Shown: positions 10,111 through 19,377, numbered from the stretch's first letter. The stretch: DNA of 64,000 nucleotides from Amycolatopsis pretoriensis (GCF_900107925.1 NZ_FNUJ01000003.1:496001-560000), one strand, 5' to 3'. Notes: generated by a model from the sequence alone, not told the origin. Program-made: numbers and translations.

Positions 10111-10737
10111 TCAGGGACGCAGCGAGCGGACGATCGGCGCCAGGTACAGCTCGGCCAGCCGCCGGCGCTGGGCGTCGTCGTCCACCGGCAGGACCGTCTC
10201 CTGGGTCAGCACCAGGGACACGACGATCCGGATCAGCAGCTCGGCCATGCCGTCGACGTCCGCGGCGGGCAGGCTGAGCCGGCCCGCGGCGATCTCCGCG
10301 TGGAAGTGCGCCGCGATCCGCGCCCGGGCCGCGGCGAACAGACCGCCCGCCTGGACGGTCAGGTGCGGGAGGATCAGCTCCGGCTCGGTGCGCAGCAGGC
10401 GGTTGAGCAGCCGGTGCCCCCGCAGGTACCCGAGGGAGAAGCTCAACCCCTCGATGAGCTTCTCCTCCGGGGTCGCCTGCGCCTCGACGACGGCGTCGAC
10501 CTTCGTCAGGAACCGCTTCATCTCCCGCTGGATCAGCGCGCCGAGCAGCTGGTCCTTCTTCGGGAAGTAGCGATAGATCGTCACCCGCGAGAGGCCGACG
10601 CGGCGCGCGACGTCGTCCACGGTGAACCGGCGCAGCCCGAAGTCCTCCGCCTGGGTGAGCGCCGCGCCCATGATCCGTTCCGCGGTCTCGTCGCCGGGCA
10701 GTTCGGCCTCGAGTGCCTGCTTCAGGAGATCGCGCAT
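10111..10737 (-). CDS. TetR-family regulator
   Basis: 208 residues. The helix-turn-helix is visible as F-T-V-D-D-V-A-R-R-V-G-L-S-R-V-T-I-Y-R-Y-F-P-K-K. The remainder is a helical effector domain. It is divergent from the diiron oxygenase gene at 10807 (69-bp gap) and its stop lies next to the SDR stop. The gap has a possible promoter for the oxygenase but no strong palindrome, so its target is inferred from position only. Confidence 0.82.
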   Translation of the reverse strand: MRDLLKQALEAELPGDETAERIMGAALTQAEDFGLRRFTVDDVARRVGLSRVTIYRYFPKKDQLLGALIQREMKRFLTKVDAVVEAQATPEEKLIEGLSFSLGYLRGHRLLNRLLRTEPELILPHLTVQAGGLFAAARARIAAHFHAEIAAGRLSLPAADVDGMAELLIRIVVSLVLTQETVLPVDDDAQRRRLAELYLAPIVRSLRP

Positions 10738-10753
10738 GAGCTGACTTTACATC

Positions 10754-10784
10754 TTGACGGAGATTGTTTCATGCGTTCTAGTGT
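10754..10784 (+). promoter_or_regulatory. possible promoter of the diiron oxygenase gene
   Basis: TTGACG (10754-10759) and TAGTGT (10779-10784) resemble -35 and -10 boxes with a long 19-bp spacer, upstream of the ribosome site AGGGAGG at 10795-10801. The spacing is not ideal. Confidence 0.4.
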
Positions 10785-10806
10785 TAAACGACACAGGGAG
10801 GCACGG

Positions 10807-11685
10807 ATGGGTGATCGCGAAGCCACCGCCGAACGGCTGCTCCGCTCGAGCGCCCGGCTCTCCTACGACCCCGATGTCGACGTCCACTGGGCCGCCCCGC
10901 TGAACGACGACCAGTTCTTCATCCCCGAAAAGCTCGTTTCCCTGTACGGCACGCCGGTGTGGGACACGCTGAGCCGCGCGCAGCGGATCGAGCTGTCGCG
11001 CCAGGAGCTGGTGAACACCGTCAGCGTAGGGATCTGGTTCGAGCTGATCCTCATGCAGATGCTGCTGCGCGCGTCCTACCGCCAGGACCCGACGACCCGG
11101 CACGTGCACTACGCGCTGACCGAGGTCGCCGACGAGTGCCGGCACTCCACGATGTTCGCGACGCTGATCGAGCGCGTCGGCGGCCGGCCGTACCGCAACA
11201 ACCGGTGGCTGCAGTTGTCCGCGCAGGCGCTGCCGGTGATCCTGCACGGCCCGGCGATGTGGGTGGCGACGCTGATCGGCGAGGAGATCTTCGACGCGCT
11301 GCAGCGCGAACACCTCGACGACGAGTCCGTGCAGCCGGTGGTCCGCGCGGTGATGCGCATCCACGTCACCGAAGAGGCGCGGCACGTCCGGTACGCGCGC
11401 GACGACCTGGTCCGCTCGCTGGCCCGGGCCCCGTGGTGGCGCAAGGAGTTCGCGCGGGTGGTCGTCGCGGTCGGCGCGTTGCTGATGTCCCGCCTGCTTT
11501 CCCGGCCGCGGCAGTACCTGCGCGCGGGGATCGACCCGGGGGTGGCGGTGGCCGCCGCGCGGACCAGCCCGCACCGGCGGGAGACCCTGGCCTTCGGGGC
11601 CCGGAAGCTCGTGCGGTTCCTGCGGGAGAACGACCTGATCGGCGGCCCGAGCGCGGCGCTGTGGCGCCGCGCCGGAATGCTCTAG
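10807..11685 (+). CDS. AurF-like diiron oxygenase
   Basis: 292 residues, all-helical, resembling the p-aminobenzoate N-oxygenase AurF / DUF3066 family. Candidate iron ligands are the E-x-x-D-E-C-R-H stretch near residue 110, the E-E-I-F-D segment near 160 and H-V-T-E-E-A-R-H-V near 190, the usual carboxylate/His pattern of a ferritin-like dinuclear centre. AurF itself oxidises aryl amines to nitro groups; relatives in primary metabolism have unknown substrates. The start is ATG 10807 with AGGGAGG; an earlier in-frame ATG at 10771 lacks a ribosome site. It is followed 13 bp later by a small amphipathic protein. Confidence 0.82.
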   Translation: MGDREATAERLLRSSARLSYDPDVDVHWAAPLNDDQFFIPEKLVSLYGTPVWDTLSRAQRIELSRQELVNTVSVGIWFELILMQMLLRASYRQDPTTRHVHYALTEVADECRHSTMFATLIERVGGRPYRNNRWLQLSAQALPVILHGPAMWVATLIGEEIFDALQREHLDDESVQPVVRAVMRIHVTEEARHVRYARDDLVRSLARAPWWRKEFARVVVAVGALLMSRLLSRPRQYLRAGIDPGVAVAAARTSPHRRETLAFGARKLVRFLRENDLIGGPSAALWRRAGML

Positions 11686-11698
11686 CGGAGGGGAAGCC

Positions 11699-11917
11699 AT
11701 GGCGCTCAAGGATCTGCTCGCCGCGGGCACGGGACGGCTCGCCGACCGGATCACCACGGCCGGCGACGAAGCGGGCGACCGCGCGGACGATGTCGCCTGG
11801 CGGGTGGCGAAGCTGTCCGACCGCGCGGCCGAACGTCTCGGCGATTACGCGGCGGGCGCGTCGCGGCGGGTCGCCAACCGTTTGGTACGCCTGGGAGAAC
11901 GCGTCGCCGGCCGCTGA
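11699..11917 (+). CDS. small Ala/Arg-rich amphipathic protein
   Basis: 72 residues with ribosome site GGAGGGGAA before ATG 11699, 13 bp after the diiron oxygenase stop, so almost certainly cotranscribed. The composition (Ala, Arg, Asp, Leu, Gly; no Cys) and i/i+4 spacing suggest one or two long amphipathic helices, perhaps membrane- or partner-binding. I do not recognise a family. Confidence 0.65.
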   Translation: MALKDLLAAGTGRLADRITTAGDEAGDRADDVAWRVAKLSDRAAERLGDYAAGASRRVANRLVRLGERVAGR

Positions 11918-11951
11918 CCCCGAGCGACCCAGCCGCGTGCGCGCCCGGACC

Positions 11952-13058
11952 TCAACCCAGCAATGCCTTCACCAGCGCCGCGATCTGGCCGGTCTCGATG
12001 AGGAACGAGTCGTGGCCGTACGGCGACGACACCACCGACGGCTCCGGCGCGCCGGGGATGCCCGCGGCGATCTCCGCGGACTGGTACAGCGGGTAGAGCC
12101 GGTCGCTGTCCACGCCCCCGATCACCGATCGAGCGGTCACCCTTCCCAGCGCCGCCGCCACGCCGCCGCGGTCGCGGCCGACGTCGTGGGTGTTCATCGA
12201 CTCCGTCAGCACCAGGTAGCTGTTCGCGTCGAACCGCCCGGCCAGCTTGTCCGCGTGGTGGTCCAAATAGGACTCGACGGCGAACCGGCCGCCCCGCAAC
12301 GGGTCCTCGTCACCCTGGTACGCCCGGCCGAACCGCTGGGCCAGCTCCGGCTCGCTGCGGTAGGTGACGTGCGCGATCCGCCGCGCGATGCCGAGCCCGG
12401 CGTGCGGGCCCGCCGGCGCCGAGTAGTAGTCGCCGCCGTGGAAGTGCGGGTCCGACCGGATCGCGTGCAGCTGCGGGGCCGCCCACGCGATCTGCTCGGC
12501 CGACGCCCGCGCCGTCGACGCCAGGACCAGCACCGACGCCACGCGCTCGGGCAGCGTCACCGCCCACTCCAGCGCACGCATCCCGCCCATCGACCCGCCG
12601 ACGACGGCCGCCCAGCGGTCGATGCCCAGCGCGTCCGCCAAAAGGGCTTCCGACGCCACCTGGTCCCGGACCGTCACGACCGGGAACCGGCTGCCCCACG
12701 GCTTGCCGTCCAGGTCCGACGACGGTCCGGTCGAGCCCTGGCACCCGCCGAGCACGTTCGGGACCACGACGAAGAACTCGCCGGTGTCCAGGGCTTTCCC
12801 GGGCCCGATCAGCCCGTCCCACCAGCCCGCGCTGGGGTGCCCCGGCACGCGCGGTCCGGCCGCGTGGCTGTCGCCGGTCAGCGCGTGTTCGACGAGCACC
12901 GCGTTCGACGCGTCGGAGTCGAGCGTCCCCCACGTCTCGTAAGCGATCGTTAACTCAGGCAGCACGCCACCGGCCTCCAGCGCGAACGCGCCGGGGCGGG
13001 TGACGAACTGCCGGCGGCCCGGCGGGTCCCCGACCCGCCAGGCACCGGTAACGGTCAC
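11952..13058 (-). CDS. metX: homoserine O-acetyltransferase
   Basis: 368 residues, alpha/beta-hydrolase fold. It acetylates homoserine with acetyl-CoA, the committed step of methionine synthesis by direct sulfhydrylation. N-V-L-G-G-C-Q-G-S-T-G-P and the nucleophile motif G-G-S-M-G-G-M are present, and the catalytic His lies in Y-G-H-D-S-F-L near the C-terminus. The GTG start at 13058 overlaps the metY TGA by four bases (GTGA), so the two are translationally coupled. A TTA codon near residue 36 lies in an operator-like palindrome (12939-12954). Confidence 0.93.
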   Translation of the reverse strand: MTVTGAWRVGDPPGRRQFVTRPGAFALEAGGVLPELTIAYETWGTLDSDASNAVLVEHALTGDSHAAGPRVPGHPSAGWWDGLIGPGKALDTGEFFVVVPNVLGGCQGSTGPSSDLDGKPWGSRFPVVTVRDQVASEALLADALGIDRWAAVVGGSMGGMRALEWAVTLPERVASVLVLASTARASAEQIAWAAPQLHAIRSDPHFHGGDYYSAPAGPHAGLGIARRIAHVTYRSEPELAQRFGRAYQGDEDPLRGGRFAVESYLDHHADKLAGRFDANSYLVLTESMNTHDVGRDRGGVAAALGRVTARSVIGGVDSDRLYPLYQSAEIAAGIPGAPEPSVVSSPYGHDSFLIETGQIAALVKALLG

Positions 13059-14365
13059 AGTTCCGCCTTGGCCGCCCGGAATCCGGCCTCCAGGTCGGCC
13101 TTGAGGTCCTCGATCCCCTCCAGCCCGACGGCGATCCGGACCAGGCCCGGCGTGACGCCGCTGGCGAGCTGCTCCTGCGGCGCGAGCTGGCTGTGCGTGG
13201 TCGACGCCGGGTGCACGATCAGGCTGCGGACGTCGCCGAGGTTCACCAGCTGGCTGTGCAGCTCGGTGCCGTCGACGAACTTGCGTCCGGCCTCGACGCC
13301 GCCGCGCAGCTCGAACGACAGGACCGCGCCCGCGCCGCGCGGCAGGTACTTCTGCCCCGCTTCGTAGTACGGGCTGGACGGCAGTCCCGCGTAATACACC
13401 GTATCGACCTCGTCGCGCTGCTCGAGCCACTCCGCGAGCGCCTGCGCGTTCTGCACGTGCCGCTCGATGCGCAGGGACAGCGTCTCGATGCCCTGCAGGA
13501 TGAGGAAGCTGTTGAGCGGGGCGATCGCCGCGCCGGTGTCGCGCAGCAGCTGCACGCGCGCCTTCGCCGCGTACGCGCCCGGACCGAGCGCCTCCCAGTA
13601 CTTCAGGCCGTGGTAGCTCGGGTCCGGCTCGGTGAAGCCCGGGAACTTCGCCGGGTCCTTGCCGAAGTCGAACGTGCCGCCGTCGACCAGCACGCCGGCG
13701 ATCGTCGTGCCGTGGCCGCCGAGGTACTTGGTGGCCGAGTGGACGACGACGTCGGCGCCGTGCTCGATCGGCCTTACAAGGTAAGGCGTCGGGATGGTGT
13801 TGTCGACCAGCAGCGGGACGCCGGCCTCGTGCGCGACGTCGGCGACACCGCGGATGTCGAGGACGTTGCTGCCCGGGTTGGCGAGCGTCTCGGCGAAGAA
13901 GAACTTCGTGTTCGGCCGGACCGCGGCGCGCCACTGCTCGAGGTCGTCCTGGTCGTCGATGAACGTGACCGCGATGCCGAGCTTCGGCAGCGTGTAGTGG
14001 AAGAGGTTGTAGGTGCCGCCGTAGAGCGACTGGCTCGAGACGAAGTGGTCACCCGCACCCGCGAGGTTCAGGATCGCCGCGGTGGTCGCCGCCGAGCCGG
14101 ACGCGAACGCCAGCGCCGCGACCCCGCCTTCGAGGGATGCGACGCGCTGCTCCAGCACGTCCTGCGTCGGGTTCATGATCCGCGTGTAGATGTTGCCGGG
14201 CTCGGCGAGGCTGAACAGGTCAGCGCCGTGCTGGCTGTCGCGGAAGACGTACGACGTCGTCTGGTAGATCGGCGTCGCCCGCGCGCCCGTGGCCGGATCC
14301 GGCGCGGCGCCCGCGTGGATCTGCCTGGTCTCGAAGGACCACGCCGAGGTGTCGTCCGCGCTCAT
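13055..14365 (-). CDS. metY: O-acetylhomoserine sulfhydrylase
   Basis: 436 residues, the long form of the Cys/Met-metabolism PLP enzymes that uses O-acetylhomoserine and sulfide to make homocysteine. The PLP lysine is in H-S-A-T-K-Y-L-G-G-H-G; other family blocks are Y-T-R-I-M-N-P-T and the S-G-S-A-A region. ATG 14365 has GGAG close upstream. It is first of the metY-metX pair. The ~140-bp leader before it shows no SAM-IV-like riboswitch. Two odd palindromes lie in the gene (13393-13405 and 13771-13787), both spelled with rare codons. Confidence 0.93.
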   Translation of the reverse strand: MSADDTSAWSFETRQIHAGAAPDPATGARATPIYQTTSYVFRDSQHGADLFSLAEPGNIYTRIMNPTQDVLEQRVASLEGGVAALAFASGSAATTAAILNLAGAGDHFVSSQSLYGGTYNLFHYTLPKLGIAVTFIDDQDDLEQWRAAVRPNTKFFFAETLANPGSNVLDIRGVADVAHEAGVPLLVDNTIPTPYLVRPIEHGADVVVHSATKYLGGHGTTIAGVLVDGGTFDFGKDPAKFPGFTEPDPSYHGLKYWEALGPGAYAAKARVQLLRDTGAAIAPLNSFLILQGIETLSLRIERHVQNAQALAEWLEQRDEVDTVYYAGLPSSPYYEAGQKYLPRGAGAVLSFELRGGVEAGRKFVDGTELHSQLVNLGDVRSLIVHPASTTHSQLAPQEQLASGVTPGLVRIAVGLEGIEDLKADLEAGFRAAKAEL

Positions 14366-14509
14366 CGGTTTCTCCTTGCGGCTCAAGGGGTCTGGTGGTT
14401 CGAAGCTACTTCGGCCGAACGGAGTACCCAACCGTTCCCACGTCCTGGGAGCCAGGTTTTCTTGCGAGTCGAATCTCTTTGTGTCTAAGATATTCACACA
14501 GGGAGATTT

Positions 14510-16054
14510 ATGAGCAGGGAGGAAGTCATGGCGGAGCGGGTACAGGTGCTGGTCGTGGGGGCCGGGCTGGGCGGATTGTCGGCGTCGCTGTTCTTGGCGC
14601 GGGAAGGAGTGGATGTGCTGACCGTCGAGCGGCACGCCGGAACGTCGGTCCACTCGCGGGCCGCCGGGCAGAACTGGCGCACGATGGAGCTGTTCCACTG
14701 GGCAGGAATCGACCGCGAGGTGCTGGAAGTGAGCCCGCGGGCGTCGCAGGGGCTGCGGATCACCGTCGCGACCAGCCTCGCCGGGCGCGTCCTGCACCGG
14801 CTCATGAACGACGGCAGCGAGTTCGACGTCTCGACGTCGACGACGATGCCGGCCGGCATGGCCGGGCAGGACGTCGTCGAGCCGATCCTGCTGGCGCACG
14901 CGGAGAAGGCCGGCGCGCGGGTGCGGTTCCGCACCGAGCTCACCGACCTGGTCCAGGACGATGACGGTGTCACCGCGACCTTGCGCCACCGCGACTCCGG
15001 CGAGGAGACAGTGGTCCACGCGGACTACGTCGTCGCTGCCGACGGCGGCCGCAGCGGCATCCGGGCCCGCCTCGGCATCGGGACCACCGGACTGGATGCG
15101 CTGAGCCACTGCCTCGGCGTCGTGTTCGACGCCGACCTCGGCGACCGCGTCCAGGCCGGCGTGACGGACCTCTTCTACCTGCAGCACGGCGATTTCACCG
15201 CCGGGCTGGTCAACACCGACCTCCCGGACCGGTACGTCTTCGCGCCGGACTACTTCCCCGAGAAGGGCGAGAGCCCGGCGGACTTCACGCACGACCGGCT
15301 GGTCTCGATGATCCGCGCGGCGACCGACCTGCCGCAGCTGGAGCCGGAGATCGTCTGGACCGGCTCGTGGGAGATCGCCGCGCGGCTGGCCGACCGGTTC
15401 CGCGCCGGGCGCGTGTTCCTGGTCGGTGACGCGGCGAAAGTGACGCCGCCGACCGGCGGCCAGGGCGGCAACACGGCGGTCGGCGACGGCGCGGACATCG
15501 CGTGGAAGCTCGCCGCGGTGCTGCGCGGCGAAGCGGGTCCGGCCCTGCTCGACACCTACGAAGCCGAGCGGAAGCCGATCGCGCGGATGATCATCGACAC
15601 GTCGCTGCACAACATGAAGCAGCGCATGCACCCCGGCCTCGACGTCTCGGGGATCGGCGAGCCGGAGGACATGCTGAACGCCATCCTCGGGTTCCGCTAC
15701 CGCTCGACGGCGGTGCTGACCGAGGAGCCGGACGACGGATCGCGCGTCGAGGACATCAACGCGCCGACCGGACGGCCCGGCTTCCGGGCGCCCGGACTGG
15801 CGTCCACTGTGGACTTGCTCGGGCAGTCGTGGGTGCTGCTCGGCACGGACGACGGCTGGACCTCGGCCGCGACCGAAGCCGGGATCGACTGCCACGTCGT
15901 CAAGGACGAGCTGTTCGCCTCGCGGTACGGCCTCTCGCGGGGCGGCGCTTCGCTGGTGCGTCCCGACGGCGTCGTCGCGTGGCGGGCGAAGGAGCCGGTC
16001 AACGACCCGGCGGGCGAGCTGCGTCGGGTGCTGGACGCGGTGCTGTCGCGTTAG
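14510..16054 (+). CDS. FAD-dependent aromatic hydroxylase
   Basis: 514 residues, class A flavoprotein monooxygenase. The dinucleotide-binding motif G-A-G-L-G-G-L-S is near residue 17, the D-G motif in A-A-D-G-G-R-S near 175, and G-D-A-A-K-V-T-P-P-T-G-G-Q-G near 305, followed by a thioredoxin-like C-terminal domain as in polyketide and phenolic hydroxylases. NAD(P)H-driven hydroxylation of an aromatic compound is expected; the substrate is unknown. Two starts are possible: ATG 14510 with GGGAG, and ATG 14528 with AGGGAGGA, which removes six residues. It is divergent from metY; TGTGT/ACACA arms (14480-14500) lie just upstream. Confidence 0.88.
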   Translation: MSREEVMAERVQVLVVGAGLGGLSASLFLAREGVDVLTVERHAGTSVHSRAAGQNWRTMELFHWAGIDREVLEVSPRASQGLRITVATSLAGRVLHRLMNDGSEFDVSTSTTMPAGMAGQDVVEPILLAHAEKAGARVRFRTELTDLVQDDDGVTATLRHRDSGEETVVHADYVVAADGGRSGIRARLGIGTTGLDALSHCLGVVFDADLGDRVQAGVTDLFYLQHGDFTAGLVNTDLPDRYVFAPDYFPEKGESPADFTHDRLVSMIRAATDLPQLEPEIVWTGSWEIAARLADRFRAGRVFLVGDAAKVTPPTGGQGGNTAVGDGADIAWKLAAVLRGEAGPALLDTYEAERKPIARMIIDTSLHNMKQRMHPGLDVSGIGEPEDMLNAILGFRYRSTAVLTEEPDDGSRVEDINAPTGRPGFRAPGLASTVDLLGQSWVLLGTDDGWTSAATEAGIDCHVVKDELFASRYGLSRGGASLVRPDGVVAWRAKEPVNDPAGELRRVLDAVLSR

Positions 16055-16668
16055 CGCCGGCCCAGCACCCAGTGGAAGGTGGCCGGATCCGGCTCGTGCA
16101 TCGTCACGGGCTCGTCGACGACCAGCGTGAAACCGGCGGCTTCGAGGAGCCGCCGGTTCTCCGCTGTCGAGTGGCTGCTGAAGAACATGGGTGTGCCGAG
16201 CCAGTCGTCCTCGACGCCGTTCATTTCGCTGCACCCCAGTGCCGCCAGGAACCAACCGCCGGGCCGCAGCCAGCGCGCGATCCGCGTGAAGAGCGCCCCT
16301 TGCTCCTCGCGCGGAACGTGCAGCACCGAGTAGAACGCCGTGACCGCGTCGAAGCCGCCGTCCGGAAAGGACACCGCGGCCATGTCCGCCTTCTCGAACC
16401 GCGCGTCCGGGACGTTCCGCCGCGCGAGGTCGAGCTGCGCCGCGGACAGGTCGACGCCGAGGACGTCGTGCCGCTCGGCGAGCAGCTTCGTGCACGGAAC
16501 GCCCGCGCCGCAGCCGAGGTCGAGGACGTCGGAGCCGTCGTCGAGCCGGTCAGTCAGCTCACTCAGGAAGCGCAACCGGGGATCGTCGGCGATCCGGGCA
16601 CTCCATTCGAGGTACCGCTCCGCCGAGCCGTCGTACCCGGACTCGACGATCTTCCGCGCGTCGCTCAC
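16051..16668 (-). CDS. SAM-dependent class I methyltransferase
   Basis: About 205 residues. Motif I is V-L-D-L-G-C-G-A-G-V-P, followed by V-D-L-S (end of strand 2) and a post-I acidic residue, as in ubiquinone/menaquinone-type methyltransferases (Methyltransf_11/25). An ATG at 16698 would add ten residues, but GTG 16668 lies 7 bp after a good -10 box (TAGGGT, 16676-16681), so a leaderless start there is preferred. It is convergent with the hydroxylase, sharing four bases at the stops (16051-16054), and divergent from the PucR gene. The substrate is unknown. Confidence 0.8.
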   Translation of the reverse strand: MSDARKIVESGYDGSAERYLEWSARIADDPRLRFLSELTDRLDDGSDVLDLGCGAGVPCTKLLAERHDVLGVDLSAAQLDLARRNVPDARFEKADMAAVSFPDGGFDAVTAFYSVLHVPREEQGALFTRIARWLRPGGWFLAALGCSEMNGVEDDWLGTPMFFSSHSTAENRRLLEAAGFTLVVDEPVTMHEPDPATFHWVLGRR

Positions 16669-16718
16669 CGTTTCGACCCTACCGAGCCGTCCGGTCATTT
16701 CTCGGCCAGAATGATCCC

Positions 16719-18266
16719 GTGGTCTCGGTGCGCAGCGTGGTCGACCGGGTGGGGCCGACGCTGCTCCACGCGCTCCAGGTGCCCGACGACTCCCCTGCCG
16801 TCGCCGACGTCGTGATCGCCGAGCCCGGCGGGGCCGTGGCCGCCGGTGACCTCGTGCTCGGCGTCGCGACCACCGGGCCCGAAGACGCCGCCCAGCTGGT
16901 GAAGCAGAGCGCCGAGCAGGGCGCCGCGGCCGTGCTGCTTAAGCCGCCGCTCGCCGCGAAACCGGCCGTCAAACGCGCCGCGAAGGCCAGCGGGATCGCG
17001 CTGGTCCAGGTGCACGCCGCGACGTCGTGGGCGCAGCTGGTGTGGCTGCTGCGGACCGTCCTCGACGCGCTCGCCGACGAATCCGAGGACCTCGATCCCG
17101 GCTCCGGCGACCTGTTCCGGCTGGCCGACGCCGTCGCGTCCGTTGTGGACGCCCCGGTGACCATCGAGGACACCAACTCCCGCGTGCTCGCCTACTCCGC
17201 GCGCCAGGACTTGACCGACCCCGCGCGCGTCGCGACGATCATGGGCCGCCGCATTCCCGACGACGTCCTCGCGCGGTTCCGCTCGCGTGGCGTGTTCCGC
17301 GAGCTGTCCCGCGGCCGGCAGACGATCTTCGTCCCCGCCCAGCGCGACGGGACGCTGCCGCGCCTGATCGTGCCGATCCGGATGGGCGGCGAACTGCTCG
17401 GCTCGATGTGGGCGGTGGTCGCCGGCCCGGTGTCCGACGAGCGCGCGGCCGCCTTCGCCGACGCCGCCCCGGTCGTCGCGCTGCACTTGCTGCGCCGCCG
17501 CGCGCACACGGACGCGCAGCGCCGCGCGTCGGCCGAGCTGCTGCGCGGGGTGCTCGAAGGCCGGGCGAACCCGCGCAAGGCGATGGCCGAGCTGGACCTG
17601 TCCGACGAGCCGCACCGCGTGGTCGTCATCGAGGTCACCGGCGGCGACGGGCGCGACGCCGAGGGCCTGCGGCTCGCCCTGCTCGAACGGATTTCCCAGG
17701 GCATCGGCCACCGCCCGGTGGCGACCGAGCTGGGCGGCCTGCTCTACGCCGTGGTCCCCGACCGGCCGGGGCCCGGCGGCTGGGCGGAGCTGCGCGAGGC
17801 GTTGACGACGGCGTCGTCGCGGCGCGGCGGTGCCCCCCGAGCCGCGGCAGGCGCGCCCGGCGAAATCGGCGACCTGTCCGCGTCGCGCCTGCAGGCCGAC
17901 GAAGCGCTCGGCCTGCTGCGCGCGGAACTGCTCGGCGAGCGCGTGATCACGTTCGACGAAGCCTGGACGGCGTTGACGCTGCACCGCGGCGCGACGGCGG
18001 CGGCCGGGGCGAAGGTCGCGGAACTCGGCCCGCTGAGCGCGTTGCGCGCGCACGACGAGACCGGCAAGGCCGGCTACGTCGAGACACTGTACGAGTGGCT
18101 GCGTCACCCGGGCGACCCACGCGCGGCGGCGCGGGAACTGCGGATCCACCCGAACACGCTGCGGTACCGGATGCGCAAGCTCCTCGAACTCGTCCCGATG
18201 GACCTCGACGACCCGGACGTCCGGCTGGCCCTGATCACCCAGCTGGTGGCATTGCGCTGGAGTTAG
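16719..18266 (+). CDS. PucR-family transcriptional regulator
   Basis: 515 residues with the PucR layout. The N-terminal purine-catabolism-type domain spans residues ~1-125. A central GAF-like/GGDEF-like region follows. The C-terminal PucR helix-turn-helix has R-I-H-P-N-T-L-R-Y-R-M-R-K-L near residue 475. Such proteins activate catabolic genes in response to small ligands. The GTG start at 16719 has no ribosome site and may be leaderless. It is divergent from the methyltransferase with only 50 bp between starts. No catabolic operon lies next to it, so the target is unknown. Confidence 0.85.
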   Translation: MVSVRSVVDRVGPTLLHALQVPDDSPAVADVVIAEPGGAVAAGDLVLGVATTGPEDAAQLVKQSAEQGAAAVLLKPPLAAKPAVKRAAKASGIALVQVHAATSWAQLVWLLRTVLDALADESEDLDPGSGDLFRLADAVASVVDAPVTIEDTNSRVLAYSARQDLTDPARVATIMGRRIPDDVLARFRSRGVFRELSRGRQTIFVPAQRDGTLPRLIVPIRMGGELLGSMWAVVAGPVSDERAAAFADAAPVVALHLLRRRAHTDAQRRASAELLRGVLEGRANPRKAMAELDLSDEPHRVVVIEVTGGDGRDAEGLRLALLERISQGIGHRPVATELGGLLYAVVPDRPGPGGWAELREALTTASSRRGGAPRAAAGAPGEIGDLSASRLQADEALGLLRAELLGERVITFDEAWTALTLHRGATAAAGAKVAELGPLSALRAHDETGKAGYVETLYEWLRHPGDPRAAARELRIHPNTLRYRMRKLLELVPMDLDDPDVRLALITQLVALRWS

Positions 18267-18415
18267 GCCGTTCGGCGTCGTATGCACTACTCCGCATGGA
18301 TCGCGCCGAACGTTCCGATTGTCTTTTCCAGCCGAAAGGTGGTGGATTCCGGTGATCGCCTGACGCACCTTCTTCGCAGCACCCGGGGTAGCCGGGTCGT
18401 CGCAGAGGAGTCTCC

Positions 18416-19327
18416 ATGAGCAGTTCGGAGCGGTTCCGCAGGGCCGTCAAGCTGGGCGCGGTGTCCGCGCTCTCCCTGGTCGCCCTGGTCGTCCCGGGCA
18501 CCACGACCGGCAGTGCCGTCGCGGCGCCGTCGGGCGACTGCTTCACCCCGACCCACTCGGCCGACCGCAGCAAGGACGGTCACGCCGACAGCCTGTCCCC
18601 GGCCGAAGCGGCCCGCGTCGAGGCGGACATGCAGAGCAAACTGGCGGGCAAGCGGACGGCGCTCGCGGCCGCCGCCGTCTCGATCCCGGTGTACTTCCAC
18701 GTGATCACGAGCGGCTCGACGGGCAACCTGCCGGCGTCGACGATCACCAAGCAGATTTCGGTGCTCAACAGCGCGTACGCCTCCAGCGGCTTCAGCTTCT
18801 CGCTGGTCAGCACGGACTACACGAACAACTCCACCTGGTACAACGGAATCACCGACGGCACGTCGGCCGAGCGCAACATGAAGAACGCGCTGCGCAAGGG
18901 CGGCAAGAACGCGCTGAACATCTACACCGCCAACCTCGGCGACGACCTCCTCGGCTGGGCGACGTTCCCGTGGAACTACACGTCGTCCCCGAAGCTCGAC
19001 GGCGTCGTGATCCTCGACGAGTCCCTCCCGGGCCGCTCGGCGACGAACTACAACGAGGGCGACACGGCAACGCACGAGGTCGGCCACTGGATGGGTCTGT
19101 ACCACACGTTCCAGGGCGGCTGTTCGGGTTCGGGCGACTACGTGTCGGACACCCCGGCGGAGGCAACGGCGACATCGGGCTGCCCGGCGAGCAAGAACAC
19201 CTGCTCGGCGGCGGGCAACGACCCGGTGCACAACTTCATGGACTACAGCTACGACTCCTGCATGTACGAGTTCACCGCGGGCCAGGCCACCCGGATGAAC
19301 AGCTCTTGGTCGGCCTACCGCGCCTGA
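18416..19327 (+). CDS. secreted zinc metalloprotease, M43 (pappalysin-like)
   Basis: 303 residues. Signal peptide residues 1-~37, ending A-V-A-A. A pro-region of ~45 residues follows, then the protease domain beginning I-P-V-Y-F-H-V-I. The zinc motif is H-E-V-G-H-W-M-G-L-Y-H (HExxHxxGxxH) and the Met-turn is F-M-D-Y-S-Y-D-S-C-M. Four or more Cys residues in the C-terminal part suggest disulfides. ATG 18416 has GAGGAG six bases upstream. It should act as an extracellular endopeptidase. It is monocistronic, with a strong terminator after it. Confidence 0.9.
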   Translation: MSSSERFRRAVKLGAVSALSLVALVVPGTTTGSAVAAPSGDCFTPTHSADRSKDGHADSLSPAEAARVEADMQSKLAGKRTALAAAAVSIPVYFHVITSGSTGNLPASTITKQISVLNSAYASSGFSFSLVSTDYTNNSTWYNGITDGTSAERNMKNALRKGGKNALNIYTANLGDDLLGWATFPWNYTSSPKLDGVVILDESLPGRSATNYNEGDTATHEVGHWMGLYHTFQGGCSGSGDYVSDTPAEATATSGCPASKNTCSAAGNDPVHNFMDYSYDSCMYEFTAGQATRMNSSWSAYRA

Positions 19328-19335
19328 CGTCGTCC

Positions 19336-19373
19336 GGTGAAGGGCACCCTCGTCGTCAGAGGTGCCCTTCACC
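19336..19373. terminator. bidirectional terminator
   Basis: 13-bp perfect arms GGTGAAGGGCACC (19336-19348) and GGTGCCCTTCACC (19361-19373) with a 12-nt loop, placed between two convergent genes. Confidence 0.8.
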
Positions 19374-19377
19374 GCGT

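Noticed and set aside
14366..14509. Possible SAM riboswitch in the metY leader
   Set aside because: The leader has a small hairpin, but the conserved core of SAM-IV or other SAM classes known before met genes is not visible.
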